Of a stretch of DNA of 64,000 nt, positions 48,253-56,485 are shown one piece after another. The stretch spans positions 1,426,001-1,490,000 of the forward strand of contig CAVYZF010000009.1 in assembly GCA_963772955.1 (NCBI GenBank), written 5' to 3'. The translations under genes and the position numbers were made by a program. Position 1 is the first letter of the stretch. The number at the start of each line of letters is the position of its first letter. The notes under the pieces were generated by a model. The model had not been told where the DNA came from. It did not search any database and worked only from the letters and a program-made list of their open reading frames with translations. The DNA is from Gp6-AA40 sp963772955 (GTDB taxonomy: Bacteria > Acidobacteriota > Vicinamibacteria > Vicinamibacterales > UBA2999).

Positions 48253-49916
48253 AACGCTGGCCAATCGTCAGCATCGTGGTCGTCGTGGGCGGCGCCGCTG
48301 CCTGGATCGCGCTGACGCCAATCCCGCTGCTCCGCGAGGAGCTGCGCGTGTCCGAGTTCTGGATCCTGGAAGCGCTCGGCCTTGCCGTGATTGCGACAAC
48401 CGTGGCTGGCCTCCGGCAGATCGCGTCAGCGGTTCACGCCGGGGATCGCGTGCTGCTCGCGGCCGTCTGTGCGCTGGCGTTCGCGTTGGTGCTCGTTGCG
48501 CCGCGGACGAATCGAATCTTCTACGATGAGCAGATCTATCAAGGTATTGCCCGCAATCTGTCCGACTTGCACCTGGCGCAGATGTGCAATGACGGCACAG
48601 TCGAATACGGACATCTTCAGTGCTGGCGCAACGAGTACAACAAGCAACCCTATGGCTACCCTTACTTCCTGAGTCTCGGCTACCGAGTGGCCGGCGTGTC
48701 GGAGGGAGTCGCGCACTGGTTGAACGTGTCGCTGTCCGCGGCTACTGCCGGTGCGTTGTTCCTGATCACGCTGCTCCTGACGGGCAATCGCCTGTCCGCA
48801 GGACTGGCCGGTCTGTCGTTCGCGCTGATCCCGGAGCAGTTGCGGTGGTCTCACACGGCGGCGAGTGAGCCGTCCGCTGCCTTCGTCTGCACGCTCGCCG
48901 TCCTCGCGGCGGTGGTGTTCGTCGGTTCGCGAACGACGACGGCACTCGTCTGGGTGGCGTGTGCGTCGAGCTTTGCAGCGTATTTCAGGGCCGAGACGGT
49001 CCTGGTGCTCCCCGTGATTGGCGTGATGATCCTCGTGTCCGCGCCGTCCGAGCTCGGTCGATCGAGGTTGTGGTGGGTTGCGGCGCTGGGCGCGCTCCTG
49101 CTGGTGCCGGAGATTGCGCACTTGGCAGCGGTCCGCAATGAAGGGTGGGGAACCTCCGATCAGCGATTCTCCCTCGTGTACCTCGCCCACAATCTCTGGA
49201 CGAACGGCGCATTCTATCTCGGCGATCATCGGTTTCCGCCGATTGTCACGGTGCTCGCGTGTGCAGGACTGACGCAGCTGCGCACCACATTCGCGATCGC
49301 CCTCTGGTGGCTTCTCTTCTGGAGCGTGTTCCTGTCTTTCTACGCCGGGAGCTACGACTACGGCGCCGACGTGCGCTACTCGCTCCTCAGCTATCCGCCA
49401 CTCGCGGTGCTCGCGGGAGTCGGCGGATCGTGGATCGCCGCGGCCGCGCAGCGGATGTTTCCATCTGCGACGTGGGCAGGTCCCGCGGTCGCTGCGGTGT
49501 TGCTCGTCCAGTCAACGCTGTATCTCCCGTGGGTTCGGGCGGTGGGCGAGGAGGCGTGGGCGGCGCGCGCCGACGTGGCGTTCGCGAGGATGGCGGCGCA
49601 CGAGTTGCCGGCGAATGCCATTGTGCTGACGCACAACCCGAGCATGTTTCACGTCTGGGGCGTCAGTGCCGCCCAACTCTCGATTGCCGCCGAGGAGCCT
49701 GACTACGTTCGAAGCGAGCTCGGTCGTCGCTACGCCGGCGGGGTGTATCTGCACTGGAATTTCTGGTGCAACACGTCGGATTCCGAGCAGGTGCGCTTCT
49801 GTGAGCAGGCCCGCACGAACTATCCCGTCGAGCTCGTGCGTGAAGGGCGGGAGCGCGACTATCGCTTCGCCTTGTATCGCCTTGTGCCCACGACTGTCCA
49901 GCCGTCCGGCTTCTGA
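48249..49916 (+). CDS. polytopic membrane glycosyltransferase (GT39/ArnT-like)
   Basis: Protein of 555 residues with about ten or eleven membrane helices, beginning KRWPIVSIVVVVGGAAAWIAL. The first large loop holds NRIFYDEQIYQGIARNLSD, matching the catalytic acidic loop (D-E) of the PMT/ArnT superfamily. YNKQPYGYPYFLSLGYRV corresponds to the K/G-P-Y segment that follows. A soluble C-terminal tail of about 100 residues closes it. It would use lipid-linked sugar made by the GT2 enzyme upstream. Confidence 0.8.
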   Translation: MKRWPIVSIVVVVGGAAAWIALTPIPLLREELRVSEFWILEALGLAVIATTVAGLRQIASAVHAGDRVLLAAVCALAFALVLVAPRTNRIFYDEQIYQGIARNLSDLHLAQMCNDGTVEYGHLQCWRNEYNKQPYGYPYFLSLGYRVAGVSEGVAHWLNVSLSAATAGALFLITLLLTGNRLSAGLAGLSFALIPEQLRWSHTAASEPSAAFVCTLAVLAAVVFVGSRTTTALVWVACASSFAAYFRAETVLVLPVIGVMILVSAPSELGRSRLWWVAALGALLLVPEIAHLAAVRNEGWGTSDQRFSLVYLAHNLWTNGAFYLGDHRFPPIVTVLACAGLTQLRTTFAIALWWLLFWSVFLSFYAGSYDYGADVRYSLLSYPPLAVLAGVGGSWIAAAAQRMFPSATWAGPAVAAVLLVQSTLYLPWVRAVGEEAWAARADVAFARMAAHELPANAIVLTHNPSMFHVWGVSAAQLSIAAEEPDYVRSELGRRYAGGVYLHWNFWCNTSDSEQVRFCEQARTNYPVELVREGRERDYRFALYRLVPTTVQPSGF

Positions 49917-49994
49917 TTCACCCGGCCAATCAGGGTTCGCACCGGGAGAGTGCGGTCGGTATAATCGCGCGCATCGTACTCATAAGGAGTTCCC

Positions 49995-51086
49995 ATGAGT
50001 GAGCGCGTACTTTTCAGTGTGTTTTTCGCCGTCGCGGGCCTCGGGCTTGCGTCGCTGACTGTATCAGGCCAGAGCCAGAGCGCGCCGCCGCTGGTGATCA
50101 CTGCATACAACGGTGGCGCGCCGATTCCGTACACCATGCCTCGGACACCCTGGGGGGATCCCGATCTTCAGGGTGTCTGGAGCAGTGACGACACCAGCGG
50201 TATCCCGCGCGAGCGGCCAAAGGATCTCGGTAACAACCTCTATCTCAGTGATGAGGCGTTTGCTGCCCGCGTCAAGCAGGTCGAGCAGGGTGTGAAGCGC
50301 GGTGAGACCGACATCGGCTCGTTCCGTAATGACTTCGCCCGTCGAGCGTTCAGACAGACGTCGCTCATCGTCGATCCGCCGGATGGCGCGATGCCGACGG
50401 TGACGAAGGAAGCGGAGAAGCGCCGTGCGACGCGCGACCGCGGTACGTTTGGCGACGGGCCATTCAACACGACCGAAGACTTCACGCTCTACGATCGCTG
50501 CATTACCCGTGGCATCGTCGGCTCCGTCCTTCGCGTCGTCTACGGCAACGGCAACCGCATCGTGCAAGCGCCGGGCATGGTGGCCATCAGCTACGAGATG
50601 ATTCACGACACGCGGGTCATCTACACCGACGGTCGCCCGCACATCGGGCAGGGCATCCGGCAGTATCTCGGTGATTCGCGCGCGCGTTGGGACGGTGACG
50701 AGCTTGTCGTCGTGACGACGAACTTGACAGACAAGACGAGCATCGGCGGCAACGGCAATGGCTTGCGCCACAGCGACAAGATGGTGATCACCGAGCGCTT
50801 CAAGCGCGTGGCGGCCGACGTCATCCAGTACCAGTTCACAGTCGACGACCCGGTGACCTACGCCCGACCGTTCACGATGTCGCTGCCGCTGACGCCGCTC
50901 GATGGCGGCCTGATCCTCCCCTACGACTGCCACGAGGGGAACTACGGCCTGCCGCACGCGCTCAGCGCGGAGCGCGCGGAAGACAAGGCGATCGAGGACG
51001 ATCTCAAGAACGGCATCAAGCGGCCGCGCCGAGCGATCCAGGTCCCGGTGCCGAATCGGCCCGCCGCCCCAGCCGAGGAAAACTAG
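49995..51086 (+). CDS. secreted protein of a common acidobacterial family
   Basis: Protein of 363 residues; the ATG follows the ribosome site AAGGAG. A signal peptide (VLFSVFFAVAGLGLASLTVSG) is followed by PRTPWGDPDLQGVWSSDD, a marker I know from many copies in acidobacterial and proteobacterial genomes without assigned function. GMVAISYEMIHDTRVIY and WDGDELVVVTTNL are also typical. The mature domain is beta-rich. No enzyme motif is seen. Confidence 0.75.
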   Translation: MSERVLFSVFFAVAGLGLASLTVSGQSQSAPPLVITAYNGGAPIPYTMPRTPWGDPDLQGVWSSDDTSGIPRERPKDLGNNLYLSDEAFAARVKQVEQGVKRGETDIGSFRNDFARRAFRQTSLIVDPPDGAMPTVTKEAEKRRATRDRGTFGDGPFNTTEDFTLYDRCITRGIVGSVLRVVYGNGNRIVQAPGMVAISYEMIHDTRVIYTDGRPHIGQGIRQYLGDSRARWDGDELVVVTTNLTDKTSIGGNGNGLRHSDKMVITERFKRVAADVIQYQFTVDDPVTYARPFTMSLPLTPLDGGLILPYDCHEGNYGLPHALSAERAEDKAIEDDLKNGIKRPRRAIQVPVPNRPAAPAEEN

Positions 51087-51155
51087 AGTTCCATCCGTCA
51101 TAGAACCTCCGGCCCGAAGGCGATAGACTGGAAGGCCGGAGATTCTTCGCTTCCC

Positions 51156-52589
51156 ATGCTCATAGTCATGAAATTCGGTGGAACCTCTGTAGGTTCCGCT
51201 GAACGCATTGCGCAGGCGGCGACGCTGGTCACAGCCGCACGAGACAAAGGACATCACGTTGCCGCGGTCACATCCGCCATGAGCGGCGTGACCAACAATC
51301 TGATCGAGGCCGCACAGGCAGCGTCCAAGGGCAACCTGGATTCGACGCTGCGTCAGCGCCTCTTCGAGAGGCACAAGGCGGTCGCCGACGCCGTGATTCA
51401 GGACGCAGCGGTCAGAGCCGCGGCCCTCGAGCAAATCGATCGACGCCTCGACCGATTCGAGAAGCTGTGCTTCGGCTTGTCGATGGTCCATGAACTGACA
51501 CCCCGGCTGCTCGACGCGATCTCGGGAACAGGCGAGATGCTGGCCGCGCCGCTCGTGGCCGGCGCGATCGCCGCGCGTGGACGCGGGTCGACCGCCATCG
51601 ACGCCACCGACTGCATCGTCACGACCGATCAGTTCGGCGGCGCCGAACCGCTCATGGACGAGACGCGCGTCAAGATGCAGGCGAAGGTCCGGCCCCTCAT
51701 CGAGGGCGGCGAGAGCCCGGTGCTGACGGGTTTCATCGGCGCGACCGTCGACGGCGTGCTGACGACGCTCGGGCGTGGTGGGTCGGATTATTCAGCCTCG
51801 ATCGTCGGCGCGGCGCTCGATGCCGACGAGATCTGGATCTGGACGGACGTGGACGGCGTCTTGTCAGCCAATCCGTCCGAAGTGCCGGACGCACGGACGC
51901 TCGCCGAGATCTCGTACAGCGAGGCCTCGGAGCTCGCGTACTACGGCGCCAAGGTGCTGCACTACAAGACGATCCTGCCGGCGTTCCGCCAGCGCATTCC
52001 ACTTCGCATCCTGAACAGCTTCAATCCGACACATGCGGGCACGCGCGTGAGCGTCGAAGGCGATCCCTCGATCCCGGGCGTCAAGGCGGTGACCTCGATC
52101 CGCGGAGTCAGCCTCATCACGATCAGCGGGACCGGCATGCAGGGCATTCCCGGCATCGTCGCGAAGGCGTTCGAAGTCGTCGCGGAACAGCAGTCGAACG
52201 TCCTGATGATTTCGCAGGCGTCCTCTGAGAACAACATGTGCTTCGTGATCACCGCCGTCGATACGCCGCGCGTCATCAAGGCGCTCCGAGGCACGCTGGA
52301 GCTCGAGCTGGCGCGCGGGCACGTCGAGGAAATCTCGGCGCAGCCGGTGGCAGTGGTGGCGGCAATCGGCGATCGCATGCGCGGGACGCCTGGCATCGCT
52401 GCGACGGTCTTCGGCGCGCTCGGCAGCGAAGGGATCAACGTCATCGCGATCTCTCAAGGTTCATCCGAGCGGAACATTTCCCTCGTCGTGGCCGAGCCCG
52501 ATGCTGCTCCCGCGATTCGATCACTGCATCGCGCGTTTCGCCTCAATGGCGCGCCGGTTGGCGTCAAGCTAGTCCATGCCCATTCGTGA
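51156..52589 (+). CDS. lysC: aspartate kinase with two ACT domains
   Basis: Monofunctional aspartokinase of 477 residues, first step of Lys/Thr/Met synthesis. The kinase motif MKFGGTSVG is at the start, and FIGATVDGVLTTLGRGGSDYSA binds substrate. WIWTDVDGVLSANP binds nucleotide, and two C-terminal ACT domains (GMQGIPGIVAKAF, DRMRGTPGIAATVF) provide feedback control, probably by lysine or threonine. The 3' end overlaps ypdA by 14 bases. Confidence 0.95.
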   Translation: MLIVMKFGGTSVGSAERIAQAATLVTAARDKGHHVAAVTSAMSGVTNNLIEAAQAASKGNLDSTLRQRLFERHKAVADAVIQDAAVRAAALEQIDRRLDRFEKLCFGLSMVHELTPRLLDAISGTGEMLAAPLVAGAIAARGRGSTAIDATDCIVTTDQFGGAEPLMDETRVKMQAKVRPLIEGGESPVLTGFIGATVDGVLTTLGRGGSDYSASIVGAALDADEIWIWTDVDGVLSANPSEVPDARTLAEISYSEASELAYYGAKVLHYKTILPAFRQRIPLRILNSFNPTHAGTRVSVEGDPSIPGVKAVTSIRGVSLITISGTGMQGIPGIVAKAFEVVAEQQSNVLMISQASSENNMCFVITAVDTPRVIKALRGTLELELARGHVEEISAQPVAVVAAIGDRMRGTPGIAATVFGALGSEGINVIAISQGSSERNISLVVAEPDAAPAIRSLHRAFRLNGAPVGVKLVHAHS

Positions 52590-53565
52590 TCTCCTGATCA
52601 TCGGAGCTGGTCCCTCCGGTCTGGCCACCGCCATTGCAGCCAAACAGCACGGTCTCGACTACGCGATCGTGGACAAGGGCGTGCTGGTCAACTCGATCTA
52701 CAACTTCCCTCCGCTCATGGTGTTCTTTACGACACCGGAGCTGCTCGAGATCGGCGGACTTCCACTCGTCACGCCCTACGACAAGCCCACCAGGCTCGAG
52801 GCCCTTCGCTACTACCGCCGAGTCGTCGACACATTCGGGCTGCAGGTGTCCTTTCACGAAGAGGTTCGCGAGATCGAGCGAGAAGAGGACGGCACCTTCG
52901 TCGTGACGAGCACGGGCCGCGGCGGCACGCGCGTGAGATACGCGCGTGCGGTGGTGCTCGCGATCGGTTACTACGATCTGCCCAACTATCTCGGCATACC
53001 CGGCGAGGATTTGCCGCACGTCTCGCATTACTACACCGACGCGCATCCGTACTACAGGCAGCGCGTGGTCGTCGTCGGCGGAAAGAATTCGGCGGCGGAG
53101 GCGTCGCTGGAGCTGTTTCGTGCCGGCGCGCATGTGACTCTCGTCCATCGGCGCGCGGCACTTGGCGACTCGATCAAGTACTGGGTCCGCCCCGATATCG
53201 AGAACCGCATCAAAGAGGGGTCGATCGCTGCCCGCTTCGAGTCGCGCGTCGTCGAGATTCGATCGACCGAGGTCATCATCGAGCGCAGCGGAGAGCAGGA
53301 AACGATTCCCGCGGAGGGTGTCTTTCTGCTCACCGGGTATCACCCCGATGCGGAGCTGATGCGGCGCGCCGGCATCGAGTGCCATCCCGAGTCGCTCACG
53401 CCGACACTGAATCCCGAGACCTTCGAGAGCAACGTGCCGAACCTGTTCATCGCCGGTGGCGCCGTTGCCGGTCGCAATACCGGCAACATCTTCATCGAGA
53501 ACGGCCGCTTCCATGGCGAGCGGATCATCAAGGTCATCTCTGACAGGCGGCTGCAGGAGGCATGA
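52576..53565 (+). CDS. ypdA: YpdA-family bacillithiol-disulfide reductase-like flavoprotein
   Basis: Protein of 329 residues resembling thioredoxin reductase but without the CxxC pair, as in YpdA/Bdr. The FAD motif IIGAGPSGLATAIAAK is at the start, NFPPLMVFFTTPELLEIGGL is family-typical, and the NADPH motif VVVGGKNSAAEASLEL lies near 157. NLFIAGGAVAGRNTGNIFIENGRFHG closes it. In other bacteria it recycles bacillithiol disulfide; whether this organism makes bacillithiol cannot be told here. Confidence 0.9.
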   Translation: MPIRDLLIIGAGPSGLATAIAAKQHGLDYAIVDKGVLVNSIYNFPPLMVFFTTPELLEIGGLPLVTPYDKPTRLEALRYYRRVVDTFGLQVSFHEEVREIEREEDGTFVVTSTGRGGTRVRYARAVVLAIGYYDLPNYLGIPGEDLPHVSHYYTDAHPYYRQRVVVVGGKNSAAEASLELFRAGAHVTLVHRRAALGDSIKYWVRPDIENRIKEGSIAARFESRVVEIRSTEVIIERSGEQETIPAEGVFLLTGYHPDAELMRRAGIECHPESLTPTLNPETFESNVPNLFIAGGAVAGRNTGNIFIENGRFHGERIIKVISDRRLQEA

Positions 53566-53601
53566 ACGTCCGACGAGATCTACCGTAAGCGGCGGCTCGA
53601 C

Positions 53602-54219
53602 ATGGTCGAGCGGCAGATCAGGCAACGGGGTGTGACAAATACCCGTGTGCTCGGCGCGATGGAAACCATCCCGCGCCATCGTTTCGTCCCTCCCGACGCG
53701 CGTTCGCAGGCCTACGACGATGTCCCGCTGGCCATCGGATTCAACCAGACGATCTCGCAACCCTACATCGTCGCGTACATGACGGACGTGCTCGATGTGC
53801 ACGACTCGCACCGAATCCTCGAGATTGGAACAGGGTCCGCGTATCAGGCGGCGGTGCTCGCGCGCCTCGCGCGCGAGGTCTGGACGATCGAGATCGTTCC
53901 GGAGTTGGCTGCGAGTGCGTCCGAACGGCTGCGAGATCTCGGTCTGAGCAACGTGCACGTCCGGCATGGCGACGGCTACGGCGGGTGGCCCGAGCAGGCG
54001 CCCTTTGACCGAATCATGGTGACGGCGGCGCCAGACGAAATCCCGGGTCCACTCATCGAACAACTCGCCGTTGGTGGCCGTCTCGTCATCCCGGTGGGTT
54101 CGCAAGGCGGACCGCAGTGGATGATGGTTGTCGAGAAGTCGAGCAGTGGCGTGGTGCGGAACCGCACGATCCCGGTCCAATTCGTGCCGCTGACCAGGGA
54201 CCGGAAACAGCCCGGTTAA
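53602..54219 (+). CDS. pcm: protein-L-isoaspartate O-methyltransferase
   Basis: SAM-dependent repair methyltransferase of 205 residues. Motifs: MVERQIRQRGV, FVPPDARSQAYDDVPLAIG, QTISQPYIVAYM, LEIGTGSAYQAAVLA (SAM site) and FDRIMVTAAPDEIPGPL. It methylates isoaspartyl residues in damaged proteins. It lies 36 bases after ypdA and is probably cotranscribed. Confidence 0.94.
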   Translation: MVERQIRQRGVTNTRVLGAMETIPRHRFVPPDARSQAYDDVPLAIGFNQTISQPYIVAYMTDVLDVHDSHRILEIGTGSAYQAAVLARLAREVWTIEIVPELAASASERLRDLGLSNVHVRHGDGYGGWPEQAPFDRIMVTAAPDEIPGPLIEQLAVGGRLVIPVGSQGGPQWMMVVEKSSSGVVRNRTIPVQFVPLTRDRKQPG

Positions 54220-54249
54220 CCTTCCCTGAGCCTGCCCGTAATAGGGGGC

Positions 54250-55138
54250 ATGAGACAAGTTGCGATTCTGGCGGTCGTCCTGGCGGTATCTGGTTCCTGG
54301 CAGCCTGGCTGCCCAGGGCCGCGGTCAGGAGAAGGAAATCGGGCCAGTCCTGCGCGAACGAGGCCAACCGGCTCCGGCTCAGCCTGCCGACAACCCAGAA
54401 GCGCTGGCCTATTCGCAGAGCGCGGATTTCACCCGGAACCGGCTTCAGCAGCTTCTCTATCAGTTGCCTCCGAACGTTCGCAGCGTGCTGCAGTACGACC
54501 CCTCTCTCCTCGAGCAGCCTGACTACCTGAACCCGTATCCGACGCTTCAGGCCTTCCTCAAAGAGCACCCAGAGATAGCGAGAAACCCGTCGTACTTCTT
54601 CGGGCAGCCCGACAACCAACGGAGACCGAACCCGACTGACGCTCTCGCGGCGATCCTGGCCGGAACCGGGTTGTTCATCTTCTTCATGACCCTGCTCATC
54701 ACGGTGGGCTCGATGGCGCAGCAGGTCGTGGCCTACCGCCGATGGGTTCGGCAAACGCGCATGCAGATCGACGTCCACACGAAGATCCTCGATCGCATGC
54801 AATCGAACGAGGATCTGCTGGCATACGTCCAGACACCGGCTGGACGAACCTTCCTCGAGTTTTCGCCTGCCGGCCCCGCGCCGGAGACGCGCGTCTCGAG
54901 CGCGCCCTTTGGTCGCATTCTCTGGTCCGTCCAGGCTGGCGTCGTCCTCGCCTCGCTTGGCATCGGCCTGCGCTACGCCCAGGGTCAGGTCCCCGAGGAA
55001 ATCGTTCCGGCGTTTACCGTGCTCGGCGTCATCGTGATGTCGCTGGGTCTTGGCGCCGTGGTGTCCGCTATCGTTGCCTATGTGCTCTCGTCCCGGTTAG
55101 GCTTGTTGCCAAGCCGGAAACAAGAAACCAATGCGTGA
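54250..55138 (+). CDS. exported/membrane protein upstream of ECF sigma gene (frameshifted signal)
   Basis: The start ATG at 54250 gives a signal peptide MRQVAILAVVLAVS. The mature protein LAAQGRGQEKEIGPVL continues one frame away, implying one extra base near 54292. The corrected protein has about 295 residues. An N-terminal extracytoplasmic helical region (SADFTRNRLQQLLYQLPPNV) is followed by a helix near 140-160, a cytoplasmic loop, and two C-terminal helices. It overlaps the sigma gene by eight bases and may supply or modulate the signal for that sigma/anti-sigma pair. The family is unknown. Confidence 0.68.
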
Positions 55139-55712
55139 TGTGACGCTGACCGACGTGGAACTGATTGGTGCGTTTGGTGACGCCGACCGCACGTTCCTCA
55201 TGACCGAGGAGGCGTTCCACGCGTTCTACGAACAGACGTCCCGGCCCGTGTGGGCCTACCTCGCCCGCATCACCGGTGACGGACGCCTGGCCGACGATCT
55301 GCTGCAGGAGGCGTACTACCGGTTCCTGCGCACGCGCGCCGCGTTCGAGAGCGACGACCACCGTCGCAACTATCTGTTCCGCATCGCTACCAACCTCGTT
55401 CGCGACCACCGTCGCCACCGTGGCCACGAAGAGCGTCGGCTCGCGGATGAATCGCGGGTCCAGGACATGTCGAGTGATTCGCGCGAAGGTGATCGCGCGG
55501 TCCGCCGGCTCGACCTCGCTCGTGCGATGGACCAGATGAAGCCGCGTGAACGTTCGCTCTTGTGGCTTGCGTACGCGCAAGGCTGTTCGCACGAAGAGAT
55601 TGCCGATGTGCTCGGTCTCAAGAAGGCGAGTTTGAAAGCGTTGCTGTTCCGTGCGAGGAAGCGTCTGCTTGCCCTGCTCGGCACCACCGACATACCGGGG
55701 GGCCGTCGATGA
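55131..55712 (+). CDS. ECF sigma-70 factor
   Basis: Protein of 193 residues. Region 2 is clear: AFYEQTSRPVWAYLARIT, then ADDLLQEAYYRFLR and NYLFRIATNLVRDH. Region 4: MKPRERSLLWLAYAQGCSHEEIADVLGLKKASLKALLFRARK. It is co-translated with the downstream zinc-finger membrane protein (ATGA) and overlaps the upstream membrane protein gene. Confidence 0.92.
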   Translation: MRDVTLTDVELIGAFGDADRTFLMTEEAFHAFYEQTSRPVWAYLARITGDGRLADDLLQEAYYRFLRTRAAFESDDHRRNYLFRIATNLVRDHRRHRGHEERRLADESRVQDMSSDSREGDRAVRRLDLARAMDQMKPRERSLLWLAYAQGCSHEEIADVLGLKKASLKALLFRARKRLLALLGTTDIPGGRR

Positions 55713-56242
55713 CCGCGCCCGAATGTCCTCGCGAGCAGGACGTGATCAACGCGATCGTGACCGGCCGATGGCCCGACCGGTGTGATGAATCGCTCTGCGC
55801 GCATGCCGCGGAGTGCGCGGTCTGCAAGGATCTCGTCGAAGTGACGAGCGTGATGCGGCTCGACCGCGATGGCCTGCACGAGGAAATGAGCCTGCCGTCT
55901 GCGGGTCAGGTGTGGTGGCGTGCGGCGATTCGCGCCAGGCTCGAGGCGTCCGAGCGTGTCGCTCGCCCGTTCTCGTGGGTGTTTGGTGTCTCGGTGGCGT
56001 GCGCGGTGGGGCTCACCATCGCGGTCGTGCAACTGTTGTGGTCACCCTTTCAGCAGGCGTGGGGCAGTTCGGTTCCGGGCGCATGGACATCGTGGTTCGG
56101 ACTCGGAGAGTTCAGTCGGCTGCTTCCGACGTTGAGGGATCTCACACCGCTGACAACGACAACCGCTGTCGTGCTGCTCGGTGTGACTGCGTTTCTGCTG
56201 CTCGCTCCGCTCGCGCTCTACTTCGTTCTCTCCGACGAATAG
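55709..56242 (+). CDS. transmembrane anti-sigma factor
   Basis: Protein of 177 residues. The N-terminal zinc-binding anti-sigma motif is C-x3-C within HAAECAVCKDLVEV. One or two membrane segments follow (VFGVSVACAVGLTIAVVQLL) and a C-terminal helix pair (TAVVLLGVTAFLLLAPLALYFV). This is the usual partner layout for the sigma factor encoded immediately upstream. Confidence 0.82.
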   Translation: MTAPECPREQDVINAIVTGRWPDRCDESLCAHAAECAVCKDLVEVTSVMRLDRDGLHEEMSLPSAGQVWWRAAIRARLEASERVARPFSWVFGVSVACAVGLTIAVVQLLWSPFQQAWGSSVPGAWTSWFGLGEFSRLLPTLRDLTPLTTTTAVVLLGVTAFLLLAPLALYFVLSDE

Positions 56243-56485
56243 CTCAGGCGATCCCTTAATAGTTTGTGTTCGGAATGTCGGGCACCCGACAAGCCGTTCA
56301 CAAGATTCGTCGGCCTGATTGTCCTCTCCCGAGAACCTTAGATCGGACGCTCGTTCGACATGTGACGCGCTGTAAATCACTGTGAGCAAGTGTCTTCATT
56401 CGACCACTCGCATGCAGGTTGTTCGTGAAGTGTGCCGGCATTGGAAGGGGGCTTCCGTCTTGCCGATCACAGAGCACGAAACACC
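56243..56485 (+). promoter_or_regulatory. leader region of surface protein gene with small palindrome
   Basis: This 243-base gap separates the anti-sigma gene from the repetitive surface protein. It holds the palindrome TGTCGGG-CA-CCCGACA at 56276-56291, which could end the sigma operon or bind a regulator. No coding sequence or recognised riboswitch is visible. Confidence 0.4.

Noticed and set aside
47146..48264. 372-codon minus-strand frame opposite the carbamoyltransferase
   Set aside because: The plus strand carries the HHECHA and GPRALG motifs; the antisense frame has none.
50064..51491. 475-codon minus-strand frame opposite the secreted protein and lysC
   Set aside because: It spans two real genes and their gap, with no start signal or domain.
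52564..54258. 564-codon minus-strand frame opposite ypdA and pcm
   Set aside because: Same shadow pattern; the plus-strand genes have clear FAD, NADPH and SAM motifs.
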